From: Methylophaga sp.
Lineage (GTDB): Bacteria; Pseudomonadota; Gammaproteobacteria; Nitrosococcales; Methylophagaceae
Reading direction: 5' to 3'
Length of the DNA stretch: 64,000 nucleotides
NCBI RefSeq assembly: GCF_009711715.1
Contig: NZ_VENF01000013.1
Coordinates: forward strand, 1 to 64,000
Shown here: positions 16,948 through 28,189 of the stretch, one piece after another
Layout of the letters: every line of letters begins with the position of its first letter
Numbering within the stretch: the stretch's first letter is position 1
Program-made: the position numbers and the translations under genes
The notes under the pieces: model-generated
Told to the model about the DNA's origin: nothing
The model's input: only the letters and a program-made list of their open reading frames with translations
The model's database searches: none

Positions 16948-18390
16948 ATGACTACTGATAGTTCATACCAAACAGACAGCTTGATTGCGACTGATATCGA
17001 AGCCTATCTGAAGCAGCATGAAAACAAAGAACTGTTGCGCTTTCTGACCTGCGGTAATGTCGATGACGGTAAAAGCACACTGATTGGCCGTCTGCTGCAT
17101 GACTCCAAGATGATCTACGAAGATCAGCTGGAAGCAGTGACCCGGGACAGTGCCAAGTCCGGCACCACCGGGGATCAGGTCGATTTGGCCTTGCTGGTGG
17201 ATGGCCTGCAGGCCGAGCGCGAGCAGGGCATTACTATTGATGTCGCCTATCGTTATTTCTCGACCACCAAGCGCAAATTCATCATTGCAGATACACCGGG
17301 CCATGAGCAGTACACCCGTAATATGGCAACCGGCGCTTCCACCTGTCAGCTGGCGGTGATCCTGATTGATGCCCGTCACGGCGTGCAGACCCAGACCCGT
17401 CGTCACAGTTTTATTGCTTCGCTGCTGGGTATCAAACATATTGTGGTCGCCATTAATAAAATGGATCTGATGGATTACAGTCAGGAAGTCTTCGATAATA
17501 TCCGTAAGGATTACAGCGAGTTCGCCCGTGAGCTGGAAATCGAAGATATCCACTTCGTGCCGTTGTCGGCGCTGGTGGGCGATAATGTCGTCAACAAGAG
17601 CGAGAATATGCCCTGGTACGAGGGCGAGACGCTGATGAACATTCTTGAGCATGTTGATATTGCTGACGATCCGAACTTTGAAGATGCCCGTTTTCCGGTG
17701 CAATATGTGAATCGCCCCAATCTGAATTTCCGTGGGTACTGCGGCACCCTGGCTTCCGGCATTCTCAAGCCGGGCGACGCCATTACCGTGCTGCCTTCCG
17801 GTAAGGAAAGCAAAATCAAGGCGCTGGTCACTTATGAGGGCGACCTCGATCACGCTGTCCCCGGCGAAGCGATTACTGTCACCCTGGAAAATGAGATCGA
17901 TGTCAGCCGTGGCGACATGATTGTGCATAGCAATCATCATCAACCACATGTCTCGAGCCAGTTCAAGGCGATGGTGGTGTGGATGACTGAACAACCGTTA
18001 ACTGCCGGCAAACAATACAGCATCAAGGTCGGCGTCAATGAAAGCACCGGTTCGCTGACCAGCATCGATCATCAGGTCGATGTGAATACTTTGCAGGAAA
18101 GCAGCGCCACGGAGCTCAAGCTGAATGAAATCGGTTTGTGTGAGTTTTCACTGAACAAGCCAGTCGTGTTTGATACCTATAAACGCAATCGGATTACCGG
18201 TTCTTTCATCATTATTGACCGCCTGAGCAATGTCACGATTGGTGCCGGTATGATTACCGACGCTGTCTCCGGCAGCCACCAGACTGTACCAGCAGGTGAG
18301 TTTTCTGCATTTGAACTGGAACTGAATGCCTTGATTCGTAAGCACTTCCCTCACTGGGATGCCAAAGACCTGAGTCAACTGCTTAAATAA
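16948..18390 (+). CDS. cysN: Sulfate adenylyltransferase subunit 1 CysN (GTPase)
   Basis: EF-Tu-like GTPase subunit that couples GTP hydrolysis to APS formation by CysD. It has 480 residues. G1 is [17 protein letters not shown] (about 32-48), G3 is [17 protein letters not shown] and G4 is NKMDLM, followed by two beta-barrel domains. There is no C-terminal CysC (APS kinase) domain, in line with a downstream APS reductase. It begins right after the cysD stop and is the last gene of the operon. A perfect 12-bp hairpin follows. Confidence 0.97.
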   Translation: MTTDSSYQTDSLIATDIEAYLKQHENKELLRFLTCGNVDDGKSTLIGRLLHDSKMIYEDQLEAVTRDSAKSGTTGDQVDLALLVDGLQAEREQGITIDVAYRYFSTTKRKFIIADTPGHEQYTRNMATGASTCQLAVILIDARHGVQTQTRRHSFIASLLGIKHIVVAINKMDLMDYSQEVFDNIRKDYSEFARELEIEDIHFVPLSALVGDNVVNKSENMPWYEGETLMNILEHVDIADDPNFEDARFPVQYVNRPNLNFRGYCGTLASGILKPGDAITVLPSGKESKIKALVTYEGDLDHAVPGEAITVTLENEIDVSRGDMIVHSNHHQPHVSSQFKAMVVWMTEQPLTAGKQYSIKVGVNESTGSLTSIDHQVDVNTLQESSATELKLNEIGLCEFSLNKPVVFDTYKRNRITGSFIIIDRLSNVTIGAGMITDAVSGSHQTVPAGEFSAFELELNALIRKHFPHWDAKDLSQLLK

Positions 18391-18397
18391 ACGGCGC

Positions 18398-18426
18398 CTC
18401 GCCAGCCTGGTTAGCAGGCTGGCGAG
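18398..18426 (+). terminator. Hairpin at the end of the cys operon
   Basis: Perfect 12-bp stem CTCGCCAGCCTG / CAGGCTGGCGAG with a 5-base loop, 7 bases after the cysN stop. The following TATTTCCCC is only weakly T-rich, so termination may be partial. The rest of the 280-base gap to katG holds a smaller hairpin at 18505-18524 and presumably the katG promoter, which I could not place. Confidence 0.65.
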
Positions 18427-18649
18427 TATTTCCCCTCAAACATATCCCTCCTCAATCACCAGCTTCTCTTATTCACCTGAATTTCATCTTTTGATGATTT
18501 ACTGGCTGAAAACCTTTTTTCAGCGTCAGCTACGTATCAATCGGTTTAAGCGATTAATATGAGTTAAATTAAGCATCAATACGATTCACGGCTTGTGTTA
18601 ACTTCATAATCGTTATGCAACAAACACAGCACCTGACAGTCAGCGCTGA

Positions 18650-20848
<2,199 letters not shown>

Positions 20849-20901
20849 TCACGAGCATGCCCTCCGGTGATGGCATAGCGTCGCCTGACAGGAATAAACT
20901 A

Positions 20902-20930
20902 AGGCAGAGGATGTTTTCTCTGCCTTTTTT
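20902..20930 (+). terminator. Rho-independent terminator after katG
   Basis: Stem AGGCAGAG / CTCTGCCT with an 8-base loop, followed by six T. It lies 53 bases after the katG stop and 14 bases before the lipoprotein ATG. Confidence 0.85.
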
Positions 20931-20944
20931 CTGGAGCATGTATT

Positions 20945-21127
20945 ATGAAATTATGGCTAATCGGATGCGCGGCATTGTTTATGGCTGGCTGTGAGCAAGA
21001 ACCACCGGAAAAAACGGTTTGGGACGACCAACTTAAGACAATGGATAAAGCCCATGAAGCTCAACAACAGCTGTTGGATGCGGCTGACTTGCAACGCAAG
21101 GCGATAGAGCAGCAAACTCAGCAATAA
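20945..21127 (+). CDS. Very small predicted lipoprotein
   Basis: A 60-residue protein with a lipoprotein signal: MKLWLIGCAALFMAGC, with Cys16 as the acylation site. The mature part is about 44 residues, Gln-rich and helical (KAHEAQQQLLDAADLQRKAIEQQ), likely a short coiled coil. A CTGGAG site precedes the ATG. The ATG begins right after the katG terminator, so it may use read-through or a promoter inside the hairpin region. Its end overlaps the convergent glycosylase gene by 10 bases. Function unknown. Confidence 0.7.
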   Translation: MKLWLIGCAALFMAGCEQEPPEKTVWDDQLKTMDKAHEAQQQLLDAADLQRKAIEQQTQQ

Positions 21128-21630
21128 TCTTTGATGATCCGCCAGGCAGCCAGCTTCTCACTGATATTGAGCGAAGCATGAGCCGGACTGGTTGAGGGTA
21201 ACTTGAACATAACAGGGTCTGCTGACAGATTCGGTAAGACCTGTCGCTTGAATAGCTGTTCAGATTTGGCACCGTTAAAGAAAACCGCTTCGATCCCCGG
21301 GTTTTGTCTGAAAAACTGCTGAAAATCATTGGCCTCAATACTGGCCGGGTCAATGTGCTGATCGAGGCTGCCTGGCCGATGACAGGCTTTTAATACATCC
21401 CAGACCGTAACACCTGCCCGGGCCAGATGTTCACAGCGCCTCGGGTAAGGCCAGTCCTTGTCGAGATCAAACAAGTCAGCCATTATCGGCCAGAAGGCAT
21501 TACGCGGATGCGCATAATACTGTTGGGCTTCCAGTGAGGCAACACCGGGCATCGAACCCAGAATCAGAATCCTGGGCTGGCTGCTCACAATTGGCGGAAA
21601 ACTATAGCAAAGCGGCTTGTCTGAATTCAT
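21118..21630 (-). CDS. DNA-deoxyinosine glycosylase (UDG superfamily)
   Basis: A 170-residue base-excision enzyme of the uracil-DNA glycosylase superfamily, closest in motif to the hypoxanthine-specific (HDG/Mug-like) branch. Motif A is ILGSMPGVASLEAQQYYAHP with RNAFWPI. The second motif is LPSTSPAHAS near the C-terminus. It would remove deaminated bases such as hypoxanthine from DNA. The ATG at 21630 is preferred to an upstream one at 21693: it follows the stop of the DUF3465 gene by one base (TGATATG) and fits family length. It is last of the glc transcription direction. Confidence 0.83.
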   Translation of the reverse strand: MNSDKPLCYSFPPIVSSQPRILILGSMPGVASLEAQQYYAHPRNAFWPIMADLFDLDKDWPYPRRCEHLARAGVTVWDVLKACHRPGSLDQHIDPASIEANDFQQFFRQNPGIEAVFFNGAKSEQLFKRQVLPNLSADPVMFKLPSTSPAHASLNISEKLAAWRIIKDYC

Positions 21631-21631
21631 A

Positions 21632-22075
21632 TCACTGGTAAAGCTGCCCCTGGTGCCGAATCCAGCCATGTGGATGCTCATTATCCGGATCATGATGGGT
21701 CCAGTGCATCACGCCACCTTTGTTATTCCATTCATATTCGCCATAGATTGTGACTTCGTCACCGACTTCCAGTTCATCGATTCGGGGGGCCAGATCGATG
21801 TTGTGGGCGACCAGTAAAGTGTGACCGTCGGCCATTTCCACGATAAAACGCTGATGCCGGCTACCATCGTTATCATCTTGTAAAATGCGTATAACCCGAC
21901 CAGCGGCTTCAATCTGAACATTGCTCTGCTGTTGCTGAAAGAGATCAGCAATCTCGGTTTGGGGCGCCGATAGAGAAGTATCCTGTTGCTGTGGATACTG
22001 GCTGGCACCATAAATAACAATAATAAAGGCGACCAGCAGGCCAAAGCGCTGGGTCTGACGTTTGTTTTTAAACAT
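21632..22075 (-). CDS. DUF3465 protein, membrane-anchored
   Basis: About 147 residues from the ATG at 22075, which overlaps the glcF stop by 8 bases. One N-terminal membrane segment (FGLLVAFIIVIYGAS) precedes an OB-fold-like domain: AAGRVIRILQDDNDGSRHQRF, LLVAHNIDLAPRI, YGEYEWNNKGGVMHWTHHDP. These match the conserved blocks of DUF3465, a family of unknown function. The His-rich end might bind metal or nucleic acid, but this is unproven. A TTG at 22102 inside glcF is a less likely start. Confidence 0.8.
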   Translation of the reverse strand: MFKNKRQTQRFGLLVAFIIVIYGASQYPQQQDTSLSAPQTEIADLFQQQQSNVQIEAAGRVIRILQDDNDGSRHQRFIVEMADGHTLLVAHNIDLAPRIDELEVGDEVTIYGEYEWNNKGGVMHWTHHDPDNEHPHGWIRHQGQLYQ

Positions 22076-23291
22076 TCCTGAGTTTCTCGGCGACAAGTTC
22101 AATCCAGTGGACCAGTGGCTGTTGCTGCGTACTTAAATGCAGCTGACAGCCGATATTGGCAGTAACGATGCGTGAGGGATGGTCCTGATATAAAGCCTGC
22201 AGTTTATTCTGCTGCAGCTGTTTCGACAATTCAGGCTGGAGTAGGGAATAAGTCCCGGCCGAACCACAGCAAAGATGTGAATCCCTGATAACCGTCAGTC
22301 TGAAACCGCATTGTTGCAGCAGGTTTTCCACCTCACCGGTCAGTTGTTGACCATGTTGCAGGGTGCAGGGTGATTGAAATGCAATCAGTTCGCTTTGGCC
22401 GAGTTGTGACCACTGCTGCGGTTTTAGTTCATCGCGAATAATCTCCACCGGATCTTTCGCCAGTGCAGACACTTTAGCTGCCTTAGCCGCATAAACCGGA
22501 TCATCCCGCATCAGATAGCCATAGTCTTTAACCATTGCGCCACAGCCACTGGCGCTGACAATAATCGCTTCAATGTCACGTGCTATATGAGGCCACCAGG
22601 CATCGATATTGGCTTTCATCATCTCCCGGGCCTGATTGGGTGCTGATAAATGCTGACTCATCGCACCGCAGCAGCCAGCCTGTTCAGCGCTGACCAGTTC
22701 AATGCTGAGCTTATCAAGCACTTCAGCCAGAGCCTGATTCGTGGCTGGACTGATCACTGATTGAATGCAGCCTTCCGACACCAGCATTAGCCGTCGATGG
22801 GAACGACGAGGCCAGGATTGAACCTGGCGCTGGGCGGGGACTTTTTGTCTGATCGATGACGGTAACAAAGGTTTGAATATTTGCCCGGCTTTGATTAGGG
22901 GACCAATACGGCCCCGATAGGGAACTGTCTTCAAAAGCAGGCTGCGAAGCAGTCGCTGTGACCAGGGGCGATTGACCTGCTTTTCGATTTGCTCGCGGCC
23001 GATATCAAGCAGCCGTCCGTACTGTACGCCGGAAGGACAACTGGTTTCACAGGCCCGGCAAGTCAGGCAGCGATCCAGCCTCAGTTGGGTTTCCCGAGTC
23101 GGCTTGTCGCCCTCCAGTACCTGCTTAATCAGATAAATCCTGCCGCGCGGTCCATCCCGTTCATCGCCCAGTAACTGATATGTTGGGCAGGTTGCTGTGC
23201 AAAAACCACAGTGAACACAACTGCGTAAAATCGCTTGTGCGTCACGACCTTGTTGCGTCTGGGCGAATTCGGCGGTGAGTCGGGTTTGCAT
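22068..23291 (-). CDS. glcF: Glycolate oxidase iron-sulfur subunit GlcF
   Basis: Iron-sulfur subunit that passes electrons from GlcD/GlcE to the membrane quinone pool. It has 407 residues. Two 4Fe-4S motifs are seen: CVHCGFCTATCP (about 25-36) and CLTCRACETSCP (about 75-86). Two CCG-type domains follow (AGCCGAMSQHL and HLCCGSAGTYSLL), as in GlpC/GlcF/LutA proteins. It is the third gene of glcD-glcE-glcF, 2 bases after glcE, and overlaps the DUF3465 gene downstream. Confidence 0.95.
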   Translation of the reverse strand: MQTRLTAEFAQTQQGRDAQAILRSCVHCGFCTATCPTYQLLGDERDGPRGRIYLIKQVLEGDKPTRETQLRLDRCLTCRACETSCPSGVQYGRLLDIGREQIEKQVNRPWSQRLLRSLLLKTVPYRGRIGPLIKAGQIFKPLLPSSIRQKVPAQRQVQSWPRRSHRRLMLVSEGCIQSVISPATNQALAEVLDKLSIELVSAEQAGCCGAMSQHLSAPNQAREMMKANIDAWWPHIARDIEAIIVSASGCGAMVKDYGYLMRDDPVYAAKAAKVSALAKDPVEIIRDELKPQQWSQLGQSELIAFQSPCTLQHGQQLTGEVENLLQQCGFRLTVIRDSHLCCGSAGTYSLLQPELSKQLQQNKLQALYQDHPSRIVTANIGCQLHLSTQQQPLVHWIELVAEKLRNV

Positions 23292-23293
23292 GA

Positions 23294-24349
23294 TCAGAAA
23301 CCTGAATACAGTTGGCCGGGGTTGAGAATGCCATGTGGGTCAAAGCTGTGTTTGATTTTCTGATGAATGGCACGCATCGCAGGAAGTTGAGGCTGAATTC
23401 TGTCCAGATCGGCCTCACCGCCACGAAACAGACGGGCATGACCAGCACAACCGGCAGCCAGTTGAAACAGGTTTCGTGACGGTTCGTCAGATTTCAGCCA
23501 TCGCAATGCGCCGCCCCAGTCGATCAGCTGTTTGCCGGGTAAATTCAAATAGGCAGTGGCGGCAGGTAATGACAAGCGCCACAGCGCAAGTTCGCCATCG
23601 AAAAAAGCATGCGTCTGTTCCTTTAACTCATGCCAGAAGGGATCATCAGCAGGCTGTTCGCCACCTATCTTTGCTGCCGCTGCTTTTACCGCGGAGCCAC
23701 TGCCAGCCAGCCGGATATGTACCTTATCACCCTCATAGGCAAGACCGCTGAGTGGCAGATTCTGAGATGAGAGACGGCGCATAAAGCGCAGTGCCTCCTG
23801 CGGGGGATGGCTTTGTTGTAAATAAAGCTGGTTGGGGAAAGCGGGTAGGACTTTGATGCTAATTTCCAGCAACAGCCCCAATGTCCCCATGGCGCCAACC
23901 ATTAAACGTGAAACATCATAACCGGCGACATTTTTCATGACCTGACCGCCGAATTTCAGTATCTCACCTTTGCCATTGATGATTTGGCAGCCCAACACAT
24001 AGTCACGGGCACTGCCGGTGAAGGGGCGAATCGGGCCCGACAGGCCGGTGGCGATTGCACCACCCAGCGTGGCACCGTCATCAAAAAAAGGGGGTTCGAA
24101 CGGTAATATCTGCTGGCTAGCGGCCAGTGTCTGTTCAATTTCTTTTAATGAGGTGCCGGCGCGTGCCGTCAATACCAGTTCAGTGGGATCATAGTTGATG
24201 ATCCCGCTATGGCCTTTGACCGACAGAGGTTGTGCTGTTGTTTGCCTGCACAAGAATGATTTACTGCCGCCCGCCTGAATTTGTAGTGGACTATCAGACG
24301 CCATCGCCTGCTTTATCCGACCTTGCAGCTCTTCAGTCCGGTCGCTCAT
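23294..24349 (-). CDS. glcE: Glycolate oxidase FAD-binding subunit GlcE
   Basis: A 351-residue FAD-linked subunit with a PCMH-type FAD domain: ELVLTARAGTSLKEIEQTLA, PPFFDDGATLGGAIATGLSGP and YVLGCQIINGKGEILKFGG. It is shorter than GlcD, as expected for GlcE. It is required with GlcD and GlcF for membrane glycolate oxidation. The start overlaps the glcD stop by one base and the end is 2 bases from glcF, so all three should be co-translated. Confidence 0.95.
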   Translation of the reverse strand: MSDRTEELQGRIKQAMASDSPLQIQAGGSKSFLCRQTTAQPLSVKGHSGIINYDPTELVLTARAGTSLKEIEQTLAASQQILPFEPPFFDDGATLGGAIATGLSGPIRPFTGSARDYVLGCQIINGKGEILKFGGQVMKNVAGYDVSRLMVGAMGTLGLLLEISIKVLPAFPNQLYLQQSHPPQEALRFMRRLSSQNLPLSGLAYEGDKVHIRLAGSGSAVKAAAAKIGGEQPADDPFWHELKEQTHAFFDGELALWRLSLPAATAYLNLPGKQLIDWGGALRWLKSDEPSRNLFQLAAGCAGHARLFRGGEADLDRIQPQLPAMRAIHQKIKHSFDPHGILNPGQLYSGF

Positions 24350-25803
24350 CAGAAGCGCTCCAGCTCAGGGTGGGGTAATTGTCCATGATGCACATGCATG
24401 GCACCAAGTTCGGCACAGCGGTGCAGACTGGGAACGGCTTTGCCCGGATTGAGTATGCCAGCGGGATCAAAGGCGTTTTTCAGGGCGTGAAACTGTGACA
24501 GTTCGGCAGCGGCAAACTGGCTGCACATCTGATCGATTTTTTCGATGCCAACCCCATGTTCACCGGTAATCGTACCGCCTACGGCGATACACAGTTCCAG
24601 AATTTCTGCTCCCAGTTGTTCTGCCTGCTCCAGTTCACCGGGCTGGTTGGCATCATAGAGAATCAGCGGGTGCAGATTGCCGTCGCCGGCATGAAATACA
24701 TTGGCTACATTCAGACCGCAGCCGGCAGCCAGTTCCGCAATCCGCTTCAGGATTTGAGGCAAATGACGGCGGGGGATAGTGCCGTCCATGCAGTAATAAT
24801 CCGGAGAGATGCGGCCGACCGCAGGAAAGGCTGCTTTTCTGCCGGCCCAGAACTGTTGTCGCTGCGCTTCAGTTTCTGCCGTGGCAAAATGCATGGGCCC
24901 GGTCCGGTCAAGCACCTGACGCAGTTGCATTATCCGCTCCGAGACTTCTTCATTATTACCATCGATTTCACATAGTAAAATGGCTTCGGCATCCAGCGGA
25001 TAACCGGGGTGACAGAAGTCCTCGGCGGCCTGAATCGCAAGTCTATCCATCATTTCCAGCCCGGCCGGAATAATGCCGGCAGCGATAATATCTCCGACTG
25101 CAGTGGCCGCTTTGCCGATATCGTCAAAGGCAGCCAGAATGACCTGTTTGCGTTCCGGCTGGGGCAGCAGTTTGACGGTCACCTCCATGATAATACCCAG
25201 CAAGCCTTCCGAACCGGTCATCAGTGCCAGCAGGTCATAGCCGGGAGAATCATAAGTCTTGCCGCCGATAGTGAGCAGTTCGCCGTCAGTGGTAATGACT
25301 TTCAGCGCCATGATGTTATGCACGGTCAGTCCATACTTGAGACAATGTACGCCGCCGGCATTCTCGGCGACATTGCCGCCAATGCTGCAGGCAATCTGTG
25401 AAGAAGGATCGGGGGCGTAATAAAGCCCCTTGTCGGCGACAGCCTCGGAAATCGCGAGATTACGGACACCGGGTTCCACGGTGGCGCATAGGTTGTCAGG
25501 ATCAATATCCACAATGCGGTTAAATTTGGCGAGACTGAGCAATACGCCATTTTCATCCGGCAATGCACCGCCGGACAGACCGGTCCCGGCACCACGGGCA
25601 ACTAGGGGTATCCGGTTTTGATGACACAAACGGACAATGGCCTGAACCTGTTCCTGCTGTTCAGGCAAAACGGTGACCAGCGGCAACCGGTGATAGGCCG
25701 ATAAGCCATCACATTCGAACGGGCGCTGGGCTTCTGTGCTGTCCAATACCTGTGAAGCGGGCAGGATCTCCCGCAACGCGGCTATCAGCGCTTTTTTGTC
25801 CAT
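24349..25803 (-). CDS. glcD: Glycolate oxidase catalytic subunit GlcD
   Basis: A 484-residue FAD enzyme of the FAD-oxidase_C family oxidising glycolate to glyoxylate. The FAD-binding stretch is PLVARGAGTGLSGGALP with AENAGGVHCLKYG. The C-terminal catalytic part has VFHAGDGNLHPLILYD and GGTITGEHGVGIEK (metal and substrate His residues), then NAFDPAGILNPGK. First gene of the operon. No GlcC-type regulator lies beside it. The 255-base gap to the divergent sulfite reductase gene holds both promoters. Confidence 0.96.
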   Translation of the reverse strand: MDKKALIAALREILPASQVLDSTEAQRPFECDGLSAYHRLPLVTVLPEQQEQVQAIVRLCHQNRIPLVARGAGTGLSGGALPDENGVLLSLAKFNRIVDIDPDNLCATVEPGVRNLAISEAVADKGLYYAPDPSSQIACSIGGNVAENAGGVHCLKYGLTVHNIMALKVITTDGELLTIGGKTYDSPGYDLLALMTGSEGLLGIIMEVTVKLLPQPERKQVILAAFDDIGKAATAVGDIIAAGIIPAGLEMMDRLAIQAAEDFCHPGYPLDAEAILLCEIDGNNEEVSERIMQLRQVLDRTGPMHFATAETEAQRQQFWAGRKAAFPAVGRISPDYYCMDGTIPRRHLPQILKRIAELAAGCGLNVANVFHAGDGNLHPLILYDANQPGELEQAEQLGAEILELCIAVGGTITGEHGVGIEKIDQMCSQFAAAELSQFHALKNAFDPAGILNPGKAVPSLHRCAELGAMHVHHGQLPHPELERF

Positions 25804-26058
25804 ACGCTATTCTGGCATATTTTTGCCACCGAATTGTATCTGGCAAAGCCGGATTATTCAGATGCCATAATCGCATGCACACCGGTTTCATCACCCAGCC
25901 AAAGTTTCAGGTAATTAGCTGCGATTTGTCTCTAAAGCATGCAGTCATGCGGTATTTAGATAAATCAGGAATATCAATATAGTTATTTATAATTTCCTGT
26001 TATATACCTGCCCGTTTATAATAGCGGGTCCGGTTATTTAGCGTTTTAGAGAGCTTAG
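25804..26058. other. Divergent promoter region, glcD / sulfite reductase
   Basis: 255 bases without an ORF worth calling. The half near the sulfite reductase gene is AT-rich (around 25960-26010, with TTATTTATAAT and GTTATATA), as expected of a promoter. A short dyad GCATG-N4-CATGC lies near 25937-25950. No named operator could be recognised, although CysB control of the right-hand gene is plausible. Confidence 0.4.
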
Positions 26059-27711
26059 ATGTATCAATACGATAAGTATGATCAGATGATGGTGGATCAG
26101 CGGGTGGCACAATTCCGTGATCAAACCCGCCGCTACCTTGCAGGTGAATTGACTGAAGACCAATTCCGTCCCCTGCGACTGGCAAACGGCCTGTATATTC
26201 AGATTCACGCGCCGATGCTGCGTATCGCCGTGCCTTACGGCTTAATGTCGTCCAGACAGGTCCGTAAGGTGGCAGACATTGCCCGTCGTTACGACAAGGG
26301 TTTTGTTCACTTTACTACGCGTACCAATTTCCAGCTTAACTGGCCGAAACTGGAGGATGTGCCTGATATCCTGGCCGAGCTGGCAACCGTGCAGATGCAT
26401 GCGATCCAGACCAGTGGTAACGATATCCGTAATACGACCACCGATCAGTTTGCCGGTATTAATGCTGAGGAAATCGAAGATCCGCGCCCATGGGCCGAGA
26501 TCATCCGTCAGTGGTCGACATTCCACCCCGAGTTTGCATATCTGCCACGTAAATTCAAGATTGCCATCATCGGCTCTGAAACCGATCGTGCCGCGACTAA
26601 ACTGCATGATATTGGGCTGCATCTGGTGAAAAACCATGACGGCGAAATCGGCTTTGAAGTCTTGGTGGGTGGCGGCCTGGGTCGTACCCCGATTATCGGT
26701 GAACAGATTCGTCCGTTTCTGGAAAAAGAAGATCTGTTGTCTTATCTGGAAGCGATCCTGCGTGTTTACAACCGTCTGGGCCGTCGGGATAACAAGTTCA
26801 AGGCGCGTATCAAGATTACTGTACGTGAACATGGTATTAACCATATCCGCGAGCTGGTGGAAGCGGAATGGGTGCAAATCCGGGATAAGCTGCGTCTGGA
26901 TCAGAAAGAAATTGATCGGGTCAAGGCTTTCTTTACCGAACCGGACTATGACAGCAATGCTGCGGATGATACCAGCTTTGAAGCGAAGCTGGCGGAAGAC
27001 GAAATGTTTGCCCGCTGGTTTAAACAGAACACTTTTGAACACAAAATTCCCGGTTACCGTGCCGTCTATGTGTCTTTGAAAAAACACGGTCAGGCGCCTG
27101 GTGACATTACTTCCGAGCAACTGGAAGTGGTGGCTGATCTTGCAGATGAGTTCAGCTTCGGTGAAATTCGTTCCACCCATACCCAGAACCTGGTGCTGGC
27201 TGACGTCAAACAGGCTGATTTGTATGAGTTGTGGCAGCGTCTGCAGGCTGAAGGTCTGGCGACAGCCAATATCAACACGCTGACCGATATCATCTGTTGT
27301 CCGGGCCTGGATTACTGTGGTCTTGCTAATGCAACCTCGATTCCGCTGTCCAAGCAAATCGCTGATCGTTTTGATGATATGGATTATCTCTATGACCTCG
27401 GCGATATCAAGATTAAATTCTCCGGCTGCATGAACGGCTGTGCGCATCAGAGTGTCGGCCATATCGGTATTCTTGGTGTCGATAAGAAAGGCGAAGAGTG
27501 GTATCAGTTCACGCTGGGCGGCAGCTCAGAAGCTGATGCAGCTATCGGTGAACGTCTCGGTAAGGCCATTCCGAAAGAGGAAGTCGTCGATACGGTTTCC
27601 CATCTGATTGATGCCTATGTTGACTTGCGTCATGAAGATGAATCATTCCTGGCTACCGTGCGCCGCGTTGGTGTGGATCCTTTCAAGGAGCGTGTTTATG
27701 CAGATAATTAA
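26059..27711 (+). CDS. cysI: Sulfite reductase (nitrite/sulfite reductase hemoprotein, CysI-type)
   Basis: A 550-residue siroheme/4Fe-4S reductase with the duplicated ferredoxin-reductase-like halves. Siroheme-side residues include FTTRTNFQLNWPKLEDVP and TSGNDIRNTT. The cluster ligands are Cys414, Cys420 (CPGLDYC), Cys457 and Cys461 (SGCMNGC). It should reduce sulfite to sulfide. No cysJ flavoprotein is adjacent, so electrons probably come from ferredoxin or another donor. The DUF934 gene overlapping its 3' end is the usual partner of this CysI type and supports an assimilatory sulfur role over nitrite. Confidence 0.92.
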   Translation: MYQYDKYDQMMVDQRVAQFRDQTRRYLAGELTEDQFRPLRLANGLYIQIHAPMLRIAVPYGLMSSRQVRKVADIARRYDKGFVHFTTRTNFQLNWPKLEDVPDILAELATVQMHAIQTSGNDIRNTTTDQFAGINAEEIEDPRPWAEIIRQWSTFHPEFAYLPRKFKIAIIGSETDRAATKLHDIGLHLVKNHDGEIGFEVLVGGGLGRTPIIGEQIRPFLEKEDLLSYLEAILRVYNRLGRRDNKFKARIKITVREHGINHIRELVEAEWVQIRDKLRLDQKEIDRVKAFFTEPDYDSNAADDTSFEAKLAEDEMFARWFKQNTFEHKIPGYRAVYVSLKKHGQAPGDITSEQLEVVADLADEFSFGEIRSTHTQNLVLADVKQADLYELWQRLQAEGLATANINTLTDIICCPGLDYCGLANATSIPLSKQIADRFDDMDYLYDLGDIKIKFSGCMNGCAHQSVGHIGILGVDKKGEEWYQFTLGGSSEADAAIGERLGKAIPKEEVVDTVSHLIDAYVDLRHEDESFLATVRRVGVDPFKERVYADN

Positions 27712-28177
27712 AGATCGTGAAATTGTCGAAGATAACTGGCTGCATCTCGACGATGAAGCAGCGCTGGTTGCGGGCAATATCACTGTCTCACTGGCACGCT
27801 GGCAGGAGCAGCACGAAACGCTGGAGCATCATGAAGGTGGTCTGGGCCTGCGCCTGAGCGGCGATGATCCGCTGGAAGAAATTGTGCCTGATCTGGCGAG
27901 ATTCTCCATGATTGTTCTGTTGTTTCCCGTCTTTACCGACGGCCGTTGCTACTCTTATGCGAAATTGCTGCGTGAGCGCTATGGCTTTAAAGGTGAAATC
28001 CGGGCACAGGGCGATGTGTTACAGGATCAGCTGTTTTACATGTCGCAATGTGGCATCAACAGCTTCGAACTGGCTAACCCTAACCGCCTGACCAATGCTT
28101 TATCGGCGTTTGATGACTTTACTGAAAGTTATCAGGCAACCGTGCTCCGGCCAGAACCGCTTTACCGCCGTCGCTAA
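27698..28177 (+). CDS. DUF934 protein, sulfite reductase-associated
   Basis: A 159-residue protein starting MQIIKDREIVEDNWLHL. The ATG at 27698 has AAGGAG 7 bases upstream, inside the end of the reductase gene (14-base overlap). An ATG-like start further upstream at 27608 would only extend it through out-of-frame reductase sequence. DUF934 marks include LIVLLFPVFTDGRCYSYAKLLRERYGF (here with MIVLLFPVF) and GDVLQDQLFYMSQCG. The family is almost always beside CysI and is thought to serve as its accessory or electron-transfer partner. Mechanism unknown. Confidence 0.9.
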   Translation: MQIIKDREIVEDNWLHLDDEAALVAGNITVSLARWQEQHETLEHHEGGLGLRLSGDDPLEEIVPDLARFSMIVLLFPVFTDGRCYSYAKLLRERYGFKGEIRAQGDVLQDQLFYMSQCGINSFELANPNRLTNALSAFDDFTESYQATVLRPEPLYRRR

Positions 28178-28189
28178 CCCGTTATTCTC

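Noticed and set aside
16963..17994. Long antisense frame (343 codons) inside cysN
   Set aside because: It mirrors the CysN codons, has no domain and no ribosome site. CysN is complete on the plus strand.
18505..18524. Small hairpin GCTGAAAA-CCTT-TTTTCAGC before katG, thought of as an operator
   Set aside because: It does not match the OxyR pattern and the stem is short; I could not tie it to control of katG.
26242..27462. Long open frame (406 codons) antisense to the sulfite reductase gene
   Set aside because: The plus strand carries a full siroheme reductase with all cluster Cys. The antisense frame has no recognisable domain and follows from codon bias.
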